Shown here piece after piece: positions 1 through 8,030 of a stretch of DNA of 64,000 bases. Position 1 is the first letter of the stretch, and every line of letters begins with the position of its first letter. Source of the stretch: Streptacidiphilus sp. 4-A2 (GTDB lineage: Bacteria; Actinomycetota; Actinomycetes; Streptomycetales; Streptomycetaceae). The notes under the pieces are model-generated. The model was not told where the DNA came from. It was given only the letters and a program-made list of their open reading frames with translations, and did no database searches. The position numbers and the translations under genes are program-made. The stretch is taken from NCBI GenBank assembly GCA_014284505.1, contig JAAFYY010000001.1, forward strand, positions 5,753,845-5,817,844, in the 5' to 3' direction.

Positions 1-278
1 CCTGGAGGTGCTGCCCAGGCTCGCCGACGGCCAGTACGACCTGGTGTTCTGCGACGGCGATCCGGCCGAGTCGCCGGAGTACCTCGCTGAATCGTTGCGC
101 CTGCTGCGGCCCGGCGGGATGGTCTGCTTCGAGGGGACGCTCAGCGCCCTGGACCGCGACTCCTACGACGACCGGGCGCATGCCGCCCGGGAGCTGGTCA
201 GCACCGTCCGGGAGCATCCCCGGCTGCTGAGCGCTGCTGCCGGTCGGCGACGGGCTGCTCTGCGCCGTCCGCCGCTGA
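1..278 (+). CDS. SAM-dependent O-methyltransferase, C-terminal part (5' end outside window)
   Basis: The reading frame enters from the left edge and encodes the end of a class I O-methyltransferase of the catechol/caffeoyl-CoA type. DLVFCDGDPAESPEYL fits the post-motif strand with the acidic metal- and substrate-binding region, and RLLRPGGMVCFEGTL fits the usual LL.PGG motif. A one-base loss near 230 puts the tail out of frame; reading across it gives a natural end LLPVGDGLLCAVRR and a TGA at 276-278. The SAM-binding GxGxG motif lies upstream of the window, so the substrate cannot be judged. It converges on the DUF3117 gene. Confidence 0.7.
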
Positions 279-321
279 GCCCGAACCCGCGGCCCGGGTA
301 CGACCGGACGGGGGTACGACT

Positions 322-370
322 GTGGCCCTGGGCCCGCGCCCCTTGAAGCGGGATGCGAGCCCAGAGCCAC
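322..370. terminator. Hairpin between convergent genes
   Basis: GTGGCCCTGGGC at 322-333 pairs with GCCCAGAGCCAC at 359-370 with one mismatch. It lies between the converging methyltransferase and DUF3117 genes, so a bidirectional terminator is likely. There is no strong T run, as is usual in streptomycetes. Confidence 0.55.
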
Positions 371-410
371 ACTCGTCATTACTGCGATAGTGCGAGGTGT
401 CCCGGAGGGA

Positions 411-578
411 TCAGCCGAGGACCTTCTTCAGGGCATCGCCGAGCGCGCCGGCCTCGTCCGGGGTCAGCTCGACCACCAGCCGACCGCCGCCTTCGAGCGG
501 TACTCGCATGACGATGCCCCGCCCCTCCTTGGTCACCTCGAGCGGGCCGTCGCCCGTCCGCGGCTTCATGGCCGCCAT
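411..578 (-). CDS. DUF3117 family small protein
   Basis: An intact 55-residue protein beginning MAAMKPRTGDGPLEV and ending GALGDALKKVLG. The length and sequence match the DUF3117 family, which is found almost throughout Actinobacteria and has no established function; the fold is thought to be a small beta sheet plus helix. The ATG at 576-578 was chosen because a purine-rich GGAAGGGG site sits just upstream and nothing further upstream in the frame looks conserved. It is transcribed alone and convergent with the methyltransferase. Confidence 0.9.
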   Translation of the reverse strand: MAAMKPRTGDGPLEVTKEGRGIVMRVPLEGGGRLVVELTPDEAGALGDALKKVLG

Positions 579-871
579 GCTCGTTCCCCTTCCTGCGAAC
601 CTGCTCACCGACGCACCCACGGCCCGTCCACCGCAGGTATCGAACGCATTGATCGGACCCCAGTATCCCGCATCGGGGACCTGATGACCAACATCACTGC
701 TCCCCCCTGCCCCAGAACCCCGGCGGAACCCTGGTGGGCCATCTTCCGAACGCGCCTCAGTTCCCTTCCGCGACCGCCCCGGAGACGGCACTCCGACATC
801 TCCCGGACAGCGCAACGTGGGCTACGTCACATCATCCCGCGGCCCGGCGTTCCGTCATGCTGGAATGGGAA

Positions 872-883
872 TACTGATCAGTA
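872..883. promoter_or_regulatory. Palindrome upstream of the enoyl-CoA hydratase gene
   Basis: TACTGATCAGTA is a perfect 12-base palindrome. It ends 13 bases before the ATG of the hydratase gene and abuts its AGGAG ribosome site. An AT-rich symmetric site here in a 72 % GC genome suggests a TetR- or MarR-type operator. The cognate regulator is not in the window. Confidence 0.45.
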
Positions 884-896
884 ATGAGGAGACCGC

Positions 897-1692
897 ATGG
901 CCGACAGCGTTCTGTACGAGCTGACCGACGGACTGGCCGTCGTCACCATCAACCGGCCCGAGGCCATGAACTCGCTCGACACGCCGACCAAGGTCGCGCT
1001 GCGGGACGCGATGGCTGCCGCCAAGGAGGACCGGGCCGTCCGTGCGGTGCTGCTCACCGGCGCCGGTGACCGGGCCTTCTGCGTCGGCCAGGACCTCAAG
1101 GAGCACCTGGGCAAGCTGGTGGACGCCCGCGAGGGCGGCGCGCCGCCGCTGCACCGTGCGCGACCACTACAACCCGCTGGTCACCGCCATCGCCACGATG
1201 CCCAAGCCGGTGTCGCCGGGATCAACGGGGTCGCCGCGGGCGCCGGCGCCAGCCTGGCCTGGGCCTGCGACTTCCGGGTGCTGGCCGACCACGGCGGCTT
1301 CAACACCTCCTTCGCCGGGGTGGCGCTCACCGCGGACTCCGGGCCTCCTGGACCCTGCCGCGGCTGGTCGGCCACGCCAAGGCCACCGAGCTGCTGATGT
1401 TCCCGCAGACCGTCCCGGCCGCCGAGGCGCTGGCGCTGGCCTGGCGCACAAGGTCGTCCCGGGCGCCGAGCTGGCAGCGACCGCGCTGGAGCTCGCCCGC
1501 ACCCTGGCCGCCGGTCCGACCGTGGCCTACGGCGCGATCAAGGAGTCGCTGGCCTACGGAGCCTCGCACTCCCTGGTGGACGCCCTGGCCAAGGAGGACG
1601 AGCTGCAGACCCTCGCCGGGAGCTCGGCCGACCACTGGATCGCGGTGCAGGCGTTCCTGGCCAAGGAGAAGCCGAAGTACACCGGCGCCTGA
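897..1692 (+). CDS. Enoyl-CoA hydratase/isomerase family protein (frame disrupted)
   Basis: Crotonase-fold protein of about 265 residues, expected to hydrate trans-2-enoyl-CoA in beta-oxidation or a related acyl-CoA pathway. Visible marks are the N-terminal VVTINRPEAMNSLD, the oxyanion-hole segment AFCVGQDLKEH, the second segment AGINGVAAGAGASLAWACDF, and the C-terminal LAKEDELQTLAGSSADHWIA. It has an AGGAG site 6 bases before the ATG. Frame changes are needed near 1155, 1210, 1340 and 1440; the last two restore if one G is added to a G run. The substrate class cannot be told from the sequence. A palindromic operator-like site lies just upstream. Confidence 0.85.
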
Positions 1693-1718
1693 GCCACTGA
1701 CCGTCCGCCGTTCGAACG

Positions 1719-1738
1719 CGCGCCGTTCGAACGGCGCG
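1719..1738. terminator. 20-base perfect palindrome between convergent genes
   Basis: CGCGCCGTTCGAACGGCGCG is a perfect palindrome, preceded by a second shorter one (CGTTCGAACG, 1709-1718). It lies between the end of the hydratase gene and the end of tag, so it may act as a bidirectional terminator. Confidence 0.45.
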
Positions 1739-1742
1739 GCGT

Positions 1743-2276
1743 TCAGACGGTCGTCGTTCGTAGCAGTCGGCCAGATGGTCGTCGACCAGGCCGCAGGCCT
1801 GCATCAGCGCGTAGGCGGTGGTCGGGCCGACAAGCGCAGTCCGCGGCGCTTCAGCTCCTTGGCGAGCGCCGTGGACTGCGGGTCCGGGGTCGGCCAGGGT
1901 CTTCGGCCGGGACGCGGTTATTCGTCCAGACCGCCGTCCAGCTCCAGTACCGCCCGGGCGTTGGCGATGGTCGCCACCTTGGCCCGGGGATGATGCCCTC
2001 GTCCGCGAGCAGCCGCTCCACGTCCGCGTCGCCGAAGCCGGCGACCACCGCCGGGTCGAACCCGGCGAAGGCCCGGCGGAAGCCCTCCCGGCGGCGCAGG
2101 ATGGTGATCCAGGACAGGCCCGACTGGAACGCCTCCAGGCTCACCCGCTCGTACAGCGCCTGCTCGCCGTGGACCGGGCGGCCCCACTCCTGGTCGTGGT
2201 ACGGGGTGTAGTCCTCGGTGGACAGCCCCCAGGGGCAGCGCAGCAGGCCGTCAGGGCCTGCGACAGCGGCGCTCAC
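1743..2276 (-). CDS. tag: DNA-3-methyladenine glycosylase I (frame disrupted)
   Basis: Removes 3-methyladenine from alkylated DNA as the first step of base excision repair. The N-terminal half is clear: CPWGLSTEDYTPYHDQEWG carries the Cys of the zinc site and the substrate-pocket residues, followed by FQSGLSWITILRRREGFRRA with the helix-hairpin-helix region. Later pieces, AKVATIANARAVLE, STALAKELKRRGLR and VGPTTAYALMQACGLVDDHL, are in other frames, with shifts near 1990, 1850 and 1755 and a stop codon in the 1890-1925 stretch. The GTG start overlaps the TGA of the DivIVA-domain gene, so translation is coupled. Either a true pseudogene or a badly sequenced gene. Confidence 0.8.
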
Positions 2277-2806
2277 TCCTGCTCCGTGCCCGGTCGCGGC
2301 TCCTGCTCGGGGCCAGCCGCGCCGCCTGCCCGGCCGGGGGACTGCTCGGCCGGGGACTGCTGGGCCGGGGACTGCTCGGGCTGGGCCGGGGACTGCGCGG
2401 CGCGGGACTGCGGGGCCTGGGCGGCCGGCGCGGACACGGCGGCGGTCGGCCGGGCCCCGGCCGGGGCGTCCAGCGCGGCCGACAGGGCGGTCTCCAGCTC
2501 GGCGATCCGCTCGTCCCGGTGCGCAAGCTCGGCGGCGAGCCGGTCGAGCACGTCGTCCACCTCGTCCATCCGGTAGCCGCGCAGGGCCATCGGGAAGCGC
2601 AGCTCGTCGATGTCCACCTTGTTCAGCCGGCGTTCCTGCGGCAGCTCGGCGGCCAGCCGGTCGCGTTCCACCTCCGGCAGCGAGCCGCCACCGCCCAACG
2701 CGACCAGTGCGGCGGCGCCCACCACCAGCACGATGACGACCAGGATGATCCAGAACACGGCCCACCACTCCCAGGCTCCCGGTGGGGGATCATGAGTACG
2801 CCCCAC
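2273..2806 (-). CDS. Membrane-anchored DivIVA-domain protein
   Basis: An intact protein of 177 residues. Residues 12-40 form one membrane segment (WWAVFWIILVVIVLVVGAAAL). Then comes a short DivIVA-like domain whose core is the FPMALRGYRMDEVDDVLDRL motif, a coiled-coil stretch ELAHRDERIAELETAL, and a low-complexity Ala/Pro/Gln/Ser tail. DivIVA-domain proteins organise polar growth and cell-wall synthesis in actinobacteria; this small version with a membrane anchor probably recruits a partner rather than forming the polarisome itself. The start is a GTG at 2804-2806. The stop overlaps the start of tag as GTGA, and the gene is divergent from folP. Confidence 0.8.
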   Translation of the reverse strand: MGRTHDPPPGAWEWWAVFWIILVVIVLVVGAAALVALGGGGSLPEVERDRLAAELPQERRLNKVDIDELRFPMALRGYRMDEVDDVLDRLAAELAHRDERIAELETALSAALDAPAGARPTAAVSAPAAQAPQSRAAQSPAQPEQSPAQQSPAEQSPGRAGGAAGPEQEPRPGTEQE

Positions 2807-2848
2807 AGCAGTGGTTCACCATCATGGCCTACGTACCTTGGAGGACGC

Positions 2849-3708
2849 ATGGCTCTCGTACTCGGATCGAGGACTTTCGGCGCCGACGAGCCGGTGATCA
2901 TGGCCATCGTCAACCGCACCCCGGACTCCTTCTTCGACCGGGGAGCCACCTTCACCGACGACGCCGCCTTCGCCGCCGCCGACCGCGCGGTCCGCGAGGC
3001 GCGGCCATCCTGGACATCGGCGGGGTCAAGGCCGGGCCCGGCGAGGAGGTCACCACCGAGGAGGAGCTGCGCCGCACCGTGCCCTTCGTGGCCGAGCTGC
3101 GCAAGCGCCATCCGGACACCGTGATCAGCGTGGACACCTGGCGGCACGAGGTCGGCGAAGCCGTCTGCGCGGTCGGGGCCGACCTGCTCACGACGCCTGG
3201 GGCGGGTGGATCCGCTGCTGGCGGAGGTCGCCGGACGCCACCGGGTCGGCATCGTCTGCACCCACGCCGGCGGCGCGGAGCCGCGGACCCGGCCGCACCG
3301 GGTCGGCTACCAGGACGTGATGGCGGACATCCTGGAGCGGACGCTGGCGCTGGCTGAGCGGGCGGTGTCGCTGGGCGTCCCGCGGGAGTCCGTGCTGATC
3401 GACCCGGGGCACGACTTCGGCAAGAACACCCGGCACTCGCTGGAGGCCACCAGGCGGCTGCCGGAGATGACCGCGACCGGCTGGCCGGTGCTGGTGTCGC
3501 TGTCCAACAAGGACTTCGTCGGGGAGACCCTGGACCGCCCGGTGGGCGAGCGGCTGCTGGGCACCCTGGCGACCACCGCCGTCTCGGCGTGGCTGGGGGC
3601 GCAGGTCTACCGCGTGCATCAGGTGGCCGAGACCCGGCAGGTGCTGGACATGGTCGCCTCGATCCGGGGTACCCGCCGCCGGCGGTCGCCCGGCGCGGGC
3701 TGGCCTGA
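2849..3708 (+). CDS. folP: Dihydropteroate synthase-like protein (frame disrupted)
   Basis: Condenses p-aminobenzoate with dihydropterin pyrophosphate in folate synthesis, or is one of the actinobacterial paralogues of that enzyme. Family segments are MAIVNRTPDSFFDRG near the N-terminus, ILDIGGVKAGPGEEV, VISVDTWRHEV, ESVLIDPGHDFGKNT and PVLVSLSNKDFVGE. Actinobacteria often carry a second FolP-like protein that lacks synthase activity, and I cannot separate the two here; the classical enzyme usually has NVTPDSFSDGG, while here the motif is NRTPDSFFDRG, which leans toward the paralogue. GGAGG lies 5 bases before the ATG. Frame changes occur near 3000, 3200 and 3685. Confidence 0.78.
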
Positions 3709-3760
3709 GCCGTTCCCGGCCCGGACCCTCCCGGCCGGGCTGTGCCGACGGGCCGGAGGA

Positions 3761-4582
3761 TCACTCCGGGCGGTGTGCGGGCTGCGGCTGCGGGCCGTTC
3801 CGGTGCTCCGCCTCGGCCAGGATCGCCATGACCTCCTCGACCGAGTCGGTCAGCTGGAACAGCTCCAGGTCGGCGGCGGACGCCTTGCCCTGGGCGACCA
3901 GCGTGCCCTTGATCCAGTCGACCAGGCCGGACCAGTAGTCGACCCCGAACAGGATCACCGGGAAGCGGGTGACCTTGTGCGTCTGCACCAGGGTCAGCGC
4001 CTCGAACAGCTCGTCCAGGGTGCCGAAGCCGCCGGGCAGCACCACGAAGCCCTGGCTGTACTTCACGAACATGGTCTTGCGGACGAAGAAGTAGCGGAAG
4101 TTCAGCCCCAGGTCCACATACTGGTTCAGCCCCTGCTCGAACGGCAGCTCGATGCCGAGGCCCACCGAGGTGCCCCCGGCCTCGTGCGCGCCCCGGTTGG
4201 CCGACTCCATCGCGCCCGGGCCGCCGCCGGTGACCACCGCGTACCCGGCCGCCACCAGGGCCCGGCCGATGTCCACCCCGGCCTGGTACTCGGGCGAGCC
4301 GACAGCGGTCCGGGCGGAGCCGAACACGCTGACGGCCGGGCCGAGTTCGGCGAGCGCGCCGAAGCCCTCGACGAACTCGGACTGGATGCGCATCACCCGC
4401 CAGGGGTCGGTGTGCAGCCAGTCCGCGTTCTGCGCCGAGTCCAGCAGCCGCTGGTCGGTGGTGCCGGTGTCCACCTGGTCCCCGCGCATCAGCACCGGCC
4501 CGCGCCGCTTCTCCGCGATCTTCCGCATACCGGGGCGGAACTGGTCGGCTCCATGGCCGTTGAGCTTGTCATCTGTGGTCAT
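3761..4582 (-). CDS. LOG-family nucleotide phosphoribohydrolase (TIGR00730, lysine decarboxylase-like)
   Basis: An intact protein of 273 residues. It has the paired family motifs VTGGGPGAMESANRGAHEAG and PGGFGTLDELFEALTLVQTHK; the Arg and Glu of the first and the PGGxGTxxE loop form the active site of LOG enzymes, which release free cytokinin base from riboside 5'-monophosphates or act on related nucleotides. Older databases call this family lysine decarboxylase, which is misleading. An N-terminal extension of about 75 residues precedes the Rossmann-like core (AVSVFGSARTAVGSPEY), typical of the longer actinobacterial subgroup. It lies 59 bases downstream of dapE on the same strand and may be cotranscribed. 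Confidence 0.88.
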   Translation of the reverse strand: MTTDDKLNGHGADQFRPGMRKIAEKRRGPVLMRGDQVDTGTTDQRLLDSAQNADWLHTDPWRVMRIQSEFVEGFGALAELGPAVSVFGSARTAVGSPEYQAGVDIGRALVAAGYAVVTGGGPGAMESANRGAHEAGGTSVGLGIELPFEQGLNQYVDLGLNFRYFFVRKTMFVKYSQGFVVLPGGFGTLDELFEALTLVQTHKVTRFPVILFGVDYWSGLVDWIKGTLVAQGKASAADLELFQLTDSVEEVMAILAEAEHRNGPQPQPAHRPE

Positions 4583-4641
4583 ACCCAGAGAGCGTACGAC
4601 CGCTGACCAGGGGCGTGCGGGATCTTTACCGGCTGGACCCG

Positions 4642-5741
4642 TCAGCTCAACCAGTCACGGATCCGCTGTTCGCACTCGGCCACGGCCGCCAGCGAGCAGT
4701 GCTCCTCCCGGGTGTGCGCCAGATTCGGGTCGCCGGGGCCGTAGTTGACCGCGGGCACGCCCAGCTCCGAGAAGCGGGCGACGTCGGTCCAGCCGAACTT
4801 GGGGTGCGGGGTGCTCCCGGTGGCGGCGATGAAGGCCGCGGCGGCCGGGTGCGACAGGCCGGGCAGCGCGCCCAGCGCGAAGTCGGTGACCAGCACGTCG
4901 AACCCCGCGAACACCTCCTGCAGGTGCTCCTCGGCGGACTTGCGGTCGCGGTCCGGGGCGAAGCGGAAGTTGACGGTCACCGTGCAGACGTCGGGGATGA
5001 CGTTGCCGGCCACCCCGCCCTCGATCCGGACCGCGTTCAGGCCCTCGTGGTACTCCAGGCCGTCGATCTCCACCAGTCGCGCCCGGTAGTCGGCCAGCCG
5101 CTGGAGCACCGGGGCGGCGCGGTGGATGGCGTTCTCGCCGAGCCAGCTGCGGGCCGAGTGCGCCCGGTGGCCGGTGGTGGTGACGGTGGCCCGCATGGTG
5201 CCCTGGCAGCCGCCCTCGACCTGGCCGCTGCTGGGCTCCATCAGCACCGCGAAGTCGGCCGCCAGCCAGTCGGGGTGGTTGCGGACCAGTCGGCCGAGAC
5301 CGCTGCGGTCCGCCTCGACCTCCTCGCAGTCGTAGAACACGAAGGTCAGGTCGCGGTTGGGCGCGGGACGGTGGCGGCGATCCGCAGCTGGACGGCCACC
5401 CCGGCCTTCATGTCGGAGGTGCCGCAGCCGTACAGCAGGTCGCCGTCCACCCGGGAGGGCAGGTTGTCGGCGATCGGGACGGTGTCCAGGTGTCCGGCCA
5501 GCACCACCCGCTCGGCGCGGCCGAGCATGGTGCGGGCGACCACGTTGTTGCCGTCACGGTCCACGGTCAGGTGCGGCAGCGCGCGCAGGGCCGCCTCGAC
5601 GGCGTCGGCGAGCTTCTGCTCGTCGCCGCTGACGGAGTGGATGTCGACCAGCTGGGCGGTGAGCTCCCCGCCGGAGCGGGAGAGGTCCAGCACGGGCCCG
5701 TCGTCCGGCCGGGCAGCGTCGGTAGCGAGGATTCGTGTCAT
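4642..5741 (-). CDS. dapE: Succinyl-diaminopimelate desuccinylase (one frameshift)
   Basis: Hydrolyses N-succinyl-LL-diaminopimelate to LL-diaminopimelate and succinate in lysine and cell-wall precursor synthesis. It is an M20-family zinc peptidase of about 365 residues: VVLAGHLDTVPIADN holds the first His and Asp metal ligands, YGCGTSDMKAGVAVQL the bridging Asp, FYDCEEVEADRSGLG the catalytic Glu pair, and GWTDVARFSELGVPAVNYGPG the C-terminal ligand region. One base is missing near 5365 (GTCCC before GCGCCC). dapC, which makes its substrate's precursor, lies 2.3 kb further on, on the same strand but not in the same operon. Confidence 0.9.
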
Positions 5742-5866
5742 GGGCAGCCAGGGTACGTGGCCTGCCAACTCCTTACCGGATGCCTGCCTGTCAACCAGAA
5801 CCGGTGTGCGGCAATGGTCCGTCCGAGTGGATAGGGTGCAGCCGAGTCGCAAGGATGGAGGGCCCG

Positions 5867-6893
5867 GTGGGTCTGACGGAGATGATGAGTTCCGGCACAC
5901 CTGTGCCCGAACGACGTCGTCGGCGCCGCTGGCTGGGCTGTCTGCCGCTGGTGCTGCTGCTGGTCGTGGTGGTCGGCGTGGGCTGGTTCCTGGGCGCGCA
6001 GCACAATCTGCTGCCGCTGCCGCTGGTCGAGGGCTGCGTGGCCAGCACCCCGGACGGCATCGTCGACCTGGACGTGCAGCAGATGGACAACGCCTCGACC
6101 ATCACCGCGGTCTCCGTCTCCCGCGACCTGCCGGAGCGCGCCGACACCATCGCGCTGGCGACCGCCATGCAGGAGTCCAAGCTGGAGAACCTGAGCGGCG
6201 GCGACCTGGACTCGGTCGGCCTGTTCCAGCAGCGCCCCTCCGAGGGCTGGGGCGAGGCCACCCAGATCGAGGACCCGGTCTACGCGACCGACAAGTTCCT
6301 GGACCGGCTGGTGGCCGTGCCCGGCTACACCGAGCTGCCGCTGACGGTGGCGGCCCAGGACGTCCAGCACAGCGGCTACCCGGACGCCTACGCGCAGCAC
6401 GAGGGGGACGCCACGGTGCTCTCCGGCGCGCTCGGCGGACGGATCCCGGCCGCGACCACCTGCCAGGTCAACAGCGTGGGCACGGCCGACTCGGCCGCGG
6501 CCGGGACCACCGCGCTGGGCTGGCGGCTGGGACAAGGAGTTCGGCCAGGTGGTGCGGACCCAGGTGGTACCGGGCACCGGCGCGGCCTCTTCGGCCTCCT
6601 CCGCCCCGGCCCCCTCCGCCTCGGCCGGACCGGTGACCGCCCAGCTGAGCGTGTCCACCAGGGCGGGGCTGACCAGCGCGGGCCAGCGCGGCTGGGCGGT
6701 GGCCTCGTGGGCGGTGGCGCACTGCCAGGACCTGCATCTCACCGCGGTGAGCTACGCCGGAGAGCAGTGGACCTCGGCGGATTCCACCAAGGGCTGGCAG
6801 CCGCTGGCGACCGGCTCCGGCTCGGCGTCCCCCTCCGCCCCGACCCTTGCCTCGGCCTCGGGGCCGGTGCTGGTCACCGTCGCCGCGCAGTAG
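5867..6893 (+). CDS. Membrane-anchored protein with lysozyme/transglycosylase-like domain (one frame change)
   Basis: The N-terminus is a short cytoplasmic run ending in RRRRRRW, then a membrane segment (CLPLVLLLVVVVGVGWFLGA). The outer domain contains TAMQESKLENLSGGDLDSVG followed by LFQQRPSEGWGEATQI and AAQDVQHSGYPDAYAQHEGD. This MQES...GLFQQRPSxGWG pattern is shared with lysozyme-like regions of actinobacterial cell-wall and conjugation proteins, so a muralytic or wall-binding role is inferred. A second, C-terminal, Ser/Ala-linked region follows, with a frame change near 6530. GTG 5867 was chosen because GGAGG lies 5 bases upstream; ATG 5882 is possible. The gene is divergent from dapE, so the 125-base gap should hold both promoters. 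Confidence 0.65.
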
Positions 6894-6981
6894 CGCGGCG
6901 GGCCCGCACGCCCCACCCGCAGGGGTGATCGACGCTGGCGTCGGGTTGACGTTGCCGGGTGTCACCCGGGCGAGTGGCGGT

Positions 6982-7011
6982 GCCGTTCCGGGTAGACGCC
7001 CCGGAACCGGC
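6982..7011 (+). terminator. Hairpin downstream of the membrane-anchored protein gene
   Basis: TTCCGGG at 6986-6992 pairs with CCCGGAA at 7000-7006, and the stem extends through a bulge to 6982 and 7011. It lies about 90 bases after the stop, so it may be a terminator or processing site. Confidence 0.35.
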
Positions 7012-7208
7012 GCCACCCTGGTGGGGCGGTGAAGAAACCATTCTTCAGAACGCGAAGGCATGTCTGTTTTCTAGGTATATGTCCTGAAAAAGATAATGCG
7101 ATGTTTGGGAACTTTTACCTACGGCAGCCGCAACTTTCTGGCTCCTGGAGCGGTAATCACCACGTCCGCCAGGCGGACGGGTCTTTTCCCCACCTCCAGA
7201 GGAGCACC
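7012..7208 (+). promoter_or_regulatory. AT-rich upstream region of the secreted-protein gene
   Basis: This stretch is much richer in A and T than its surroundings, between about 7030 and 7130 (for example TAGGTATATGTCCTGAAAAA). It holds an inverted repeat, GAAGAA 7031-7036 and TTCTTC 7041-7046. Such a long AT-rich leader in this genome suggests a strongly regulated promoter and an untranslated leader of over 100 bases, often seen before abundant developmental cell-surface proteins. No sigma site could be fixed with confidence. Confidence 0.4.
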
Positions 7209-7897
7209 ATGTCACTCCCCCTCTCGCGCCGCATCGTCCAGGCCGCGTTCGTCGTCGCCGCCGGAGCGGTCCCCGCCGTCCTGGCGGGGTCGGCCTCGGC
7301 CGCGACCATGCTGCCGAGCGTTCCGGAGCTGGGTGGGCTCAGCCAGCCCGACAGCGCGAGCCTGGGCAGTAACCTCCAGCAGGCCACGCACGATACCGGC
7401 AGGCTGGCCGGGGCGGGTGCCTCCACCGCCGTCGGCGCCGGGGTACCCGCGGTGGCCGACGCCACCGGCGACACCGCCTCCAAGGCCATCCCGGCCACCG
7501 ACGGCGTCCTCGGCGGCAGCACCCGCCAGCTGGCCGGCGTGCCCGACAGCACCAGCAGCGCCACCGGCGTCCTCGGCACTCTCGGCAGCGCCGGCGCGCT
7601 GAACGGCACCCGGGCCATGCCGGCGCCGGCCGTACCGGCCAGCGCCCCGATCGACGCCCCCGCCCAGCTCAGCTCCCCCTGACGCCCGCCGCTCCGGCCT
7701 CCGTGTCCAACAGCGGCCCGCTGAGCCAGGTGCCGCTGGCCGGCTCGCTGCCGCTGAGCTCCATGGGCGGCCTGCGGAGCGTCGAGATCCCGGACCGGCG
7801 GCTCGGCGGGCTGCCCGGCCTCGGCGACACCTCCGGCCTGACCGGCGGCCTGTCCAGCCTCGGCAGCCTGACCCACGGCCTGCCCGTCGGCGCGTAA
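7209..7897 (+). CDS. Secreted Ala/Gly/Ser-rich protein of unknown function (one frameshift)
   Basis: About 229 residues. Residues 1-32 form a Sec signal peptide: basic SLPLSRRIVQ, hydrophobic AAFVVAAGAVPAVLAG, cleavage near ASA-ATM. The mature part is low in complexity, made of Gly, Ala, Ser, Thr, Leu and Pro, with recurring short pieces such as LGGLSQPDSASLG, GVLGGSTRQLAG and GLTGGLSSLGSL. I see no catalytic motif, LPxTG signal or Cys pair, so it is not a chaplin. Similar alanine-rich secreted proteins occur in many streptomycetes without known function. GGAGC lies 4 bases before the ATG. One C is missing near 7677. A strong terminator follows. Confidence 0.7.
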
Positions 7898-7902
7898 CCG
7901 GC

Positions 7903-7958
7903 AGCGGATGCGGGTGGGGCAGGGAGCGACTGCGCTCCCGGCCCCACCCGCATCCGCT
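7903..7958. terminator. Long stem-loop between convergent genes
   Basis: AGCGGATGCGGGTGGGGC at 7903-7920 pairs with GCCCCACCCGCATCCGCT at 7941-7958, and an inner stem GGGAGCG/CGCTCCC closes over a three-base loop. TTT follows on the plus strand. It separates the secreted-protein gene from dapC and should stop transcription in both directions. Confidence 0.85.
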
Positions 7959-7968
7959 TTCAAGCCGG

Positions 7969-8030
7969 CTGGTCAGCACCTGACGGGTCAGCACCCGGCT
8001 GGTCAGCACCCGGCGGTCAGCACCAGGCGG
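7969..8030. repeat. Tandem repeat of 14-15 bases abutting the dapC stop codon
   Basis: Four units of CTGGTCAGCACCCGG or close variants run from 7969 to 8027 (15, 15, 15 and 14 bases), and a fifth partial unit covers the dapC stop. Read on the minus strand, every unit contains TGACC, the same context as the dapC TGA. Confidence 0.8.

Noticed and set aside
4615..6636. A 673-codon plus-strand frame opposite dapE
   Set aside because: Antisense to a clear M20 peptidase and runs into the divergent gene in a wrong frame.
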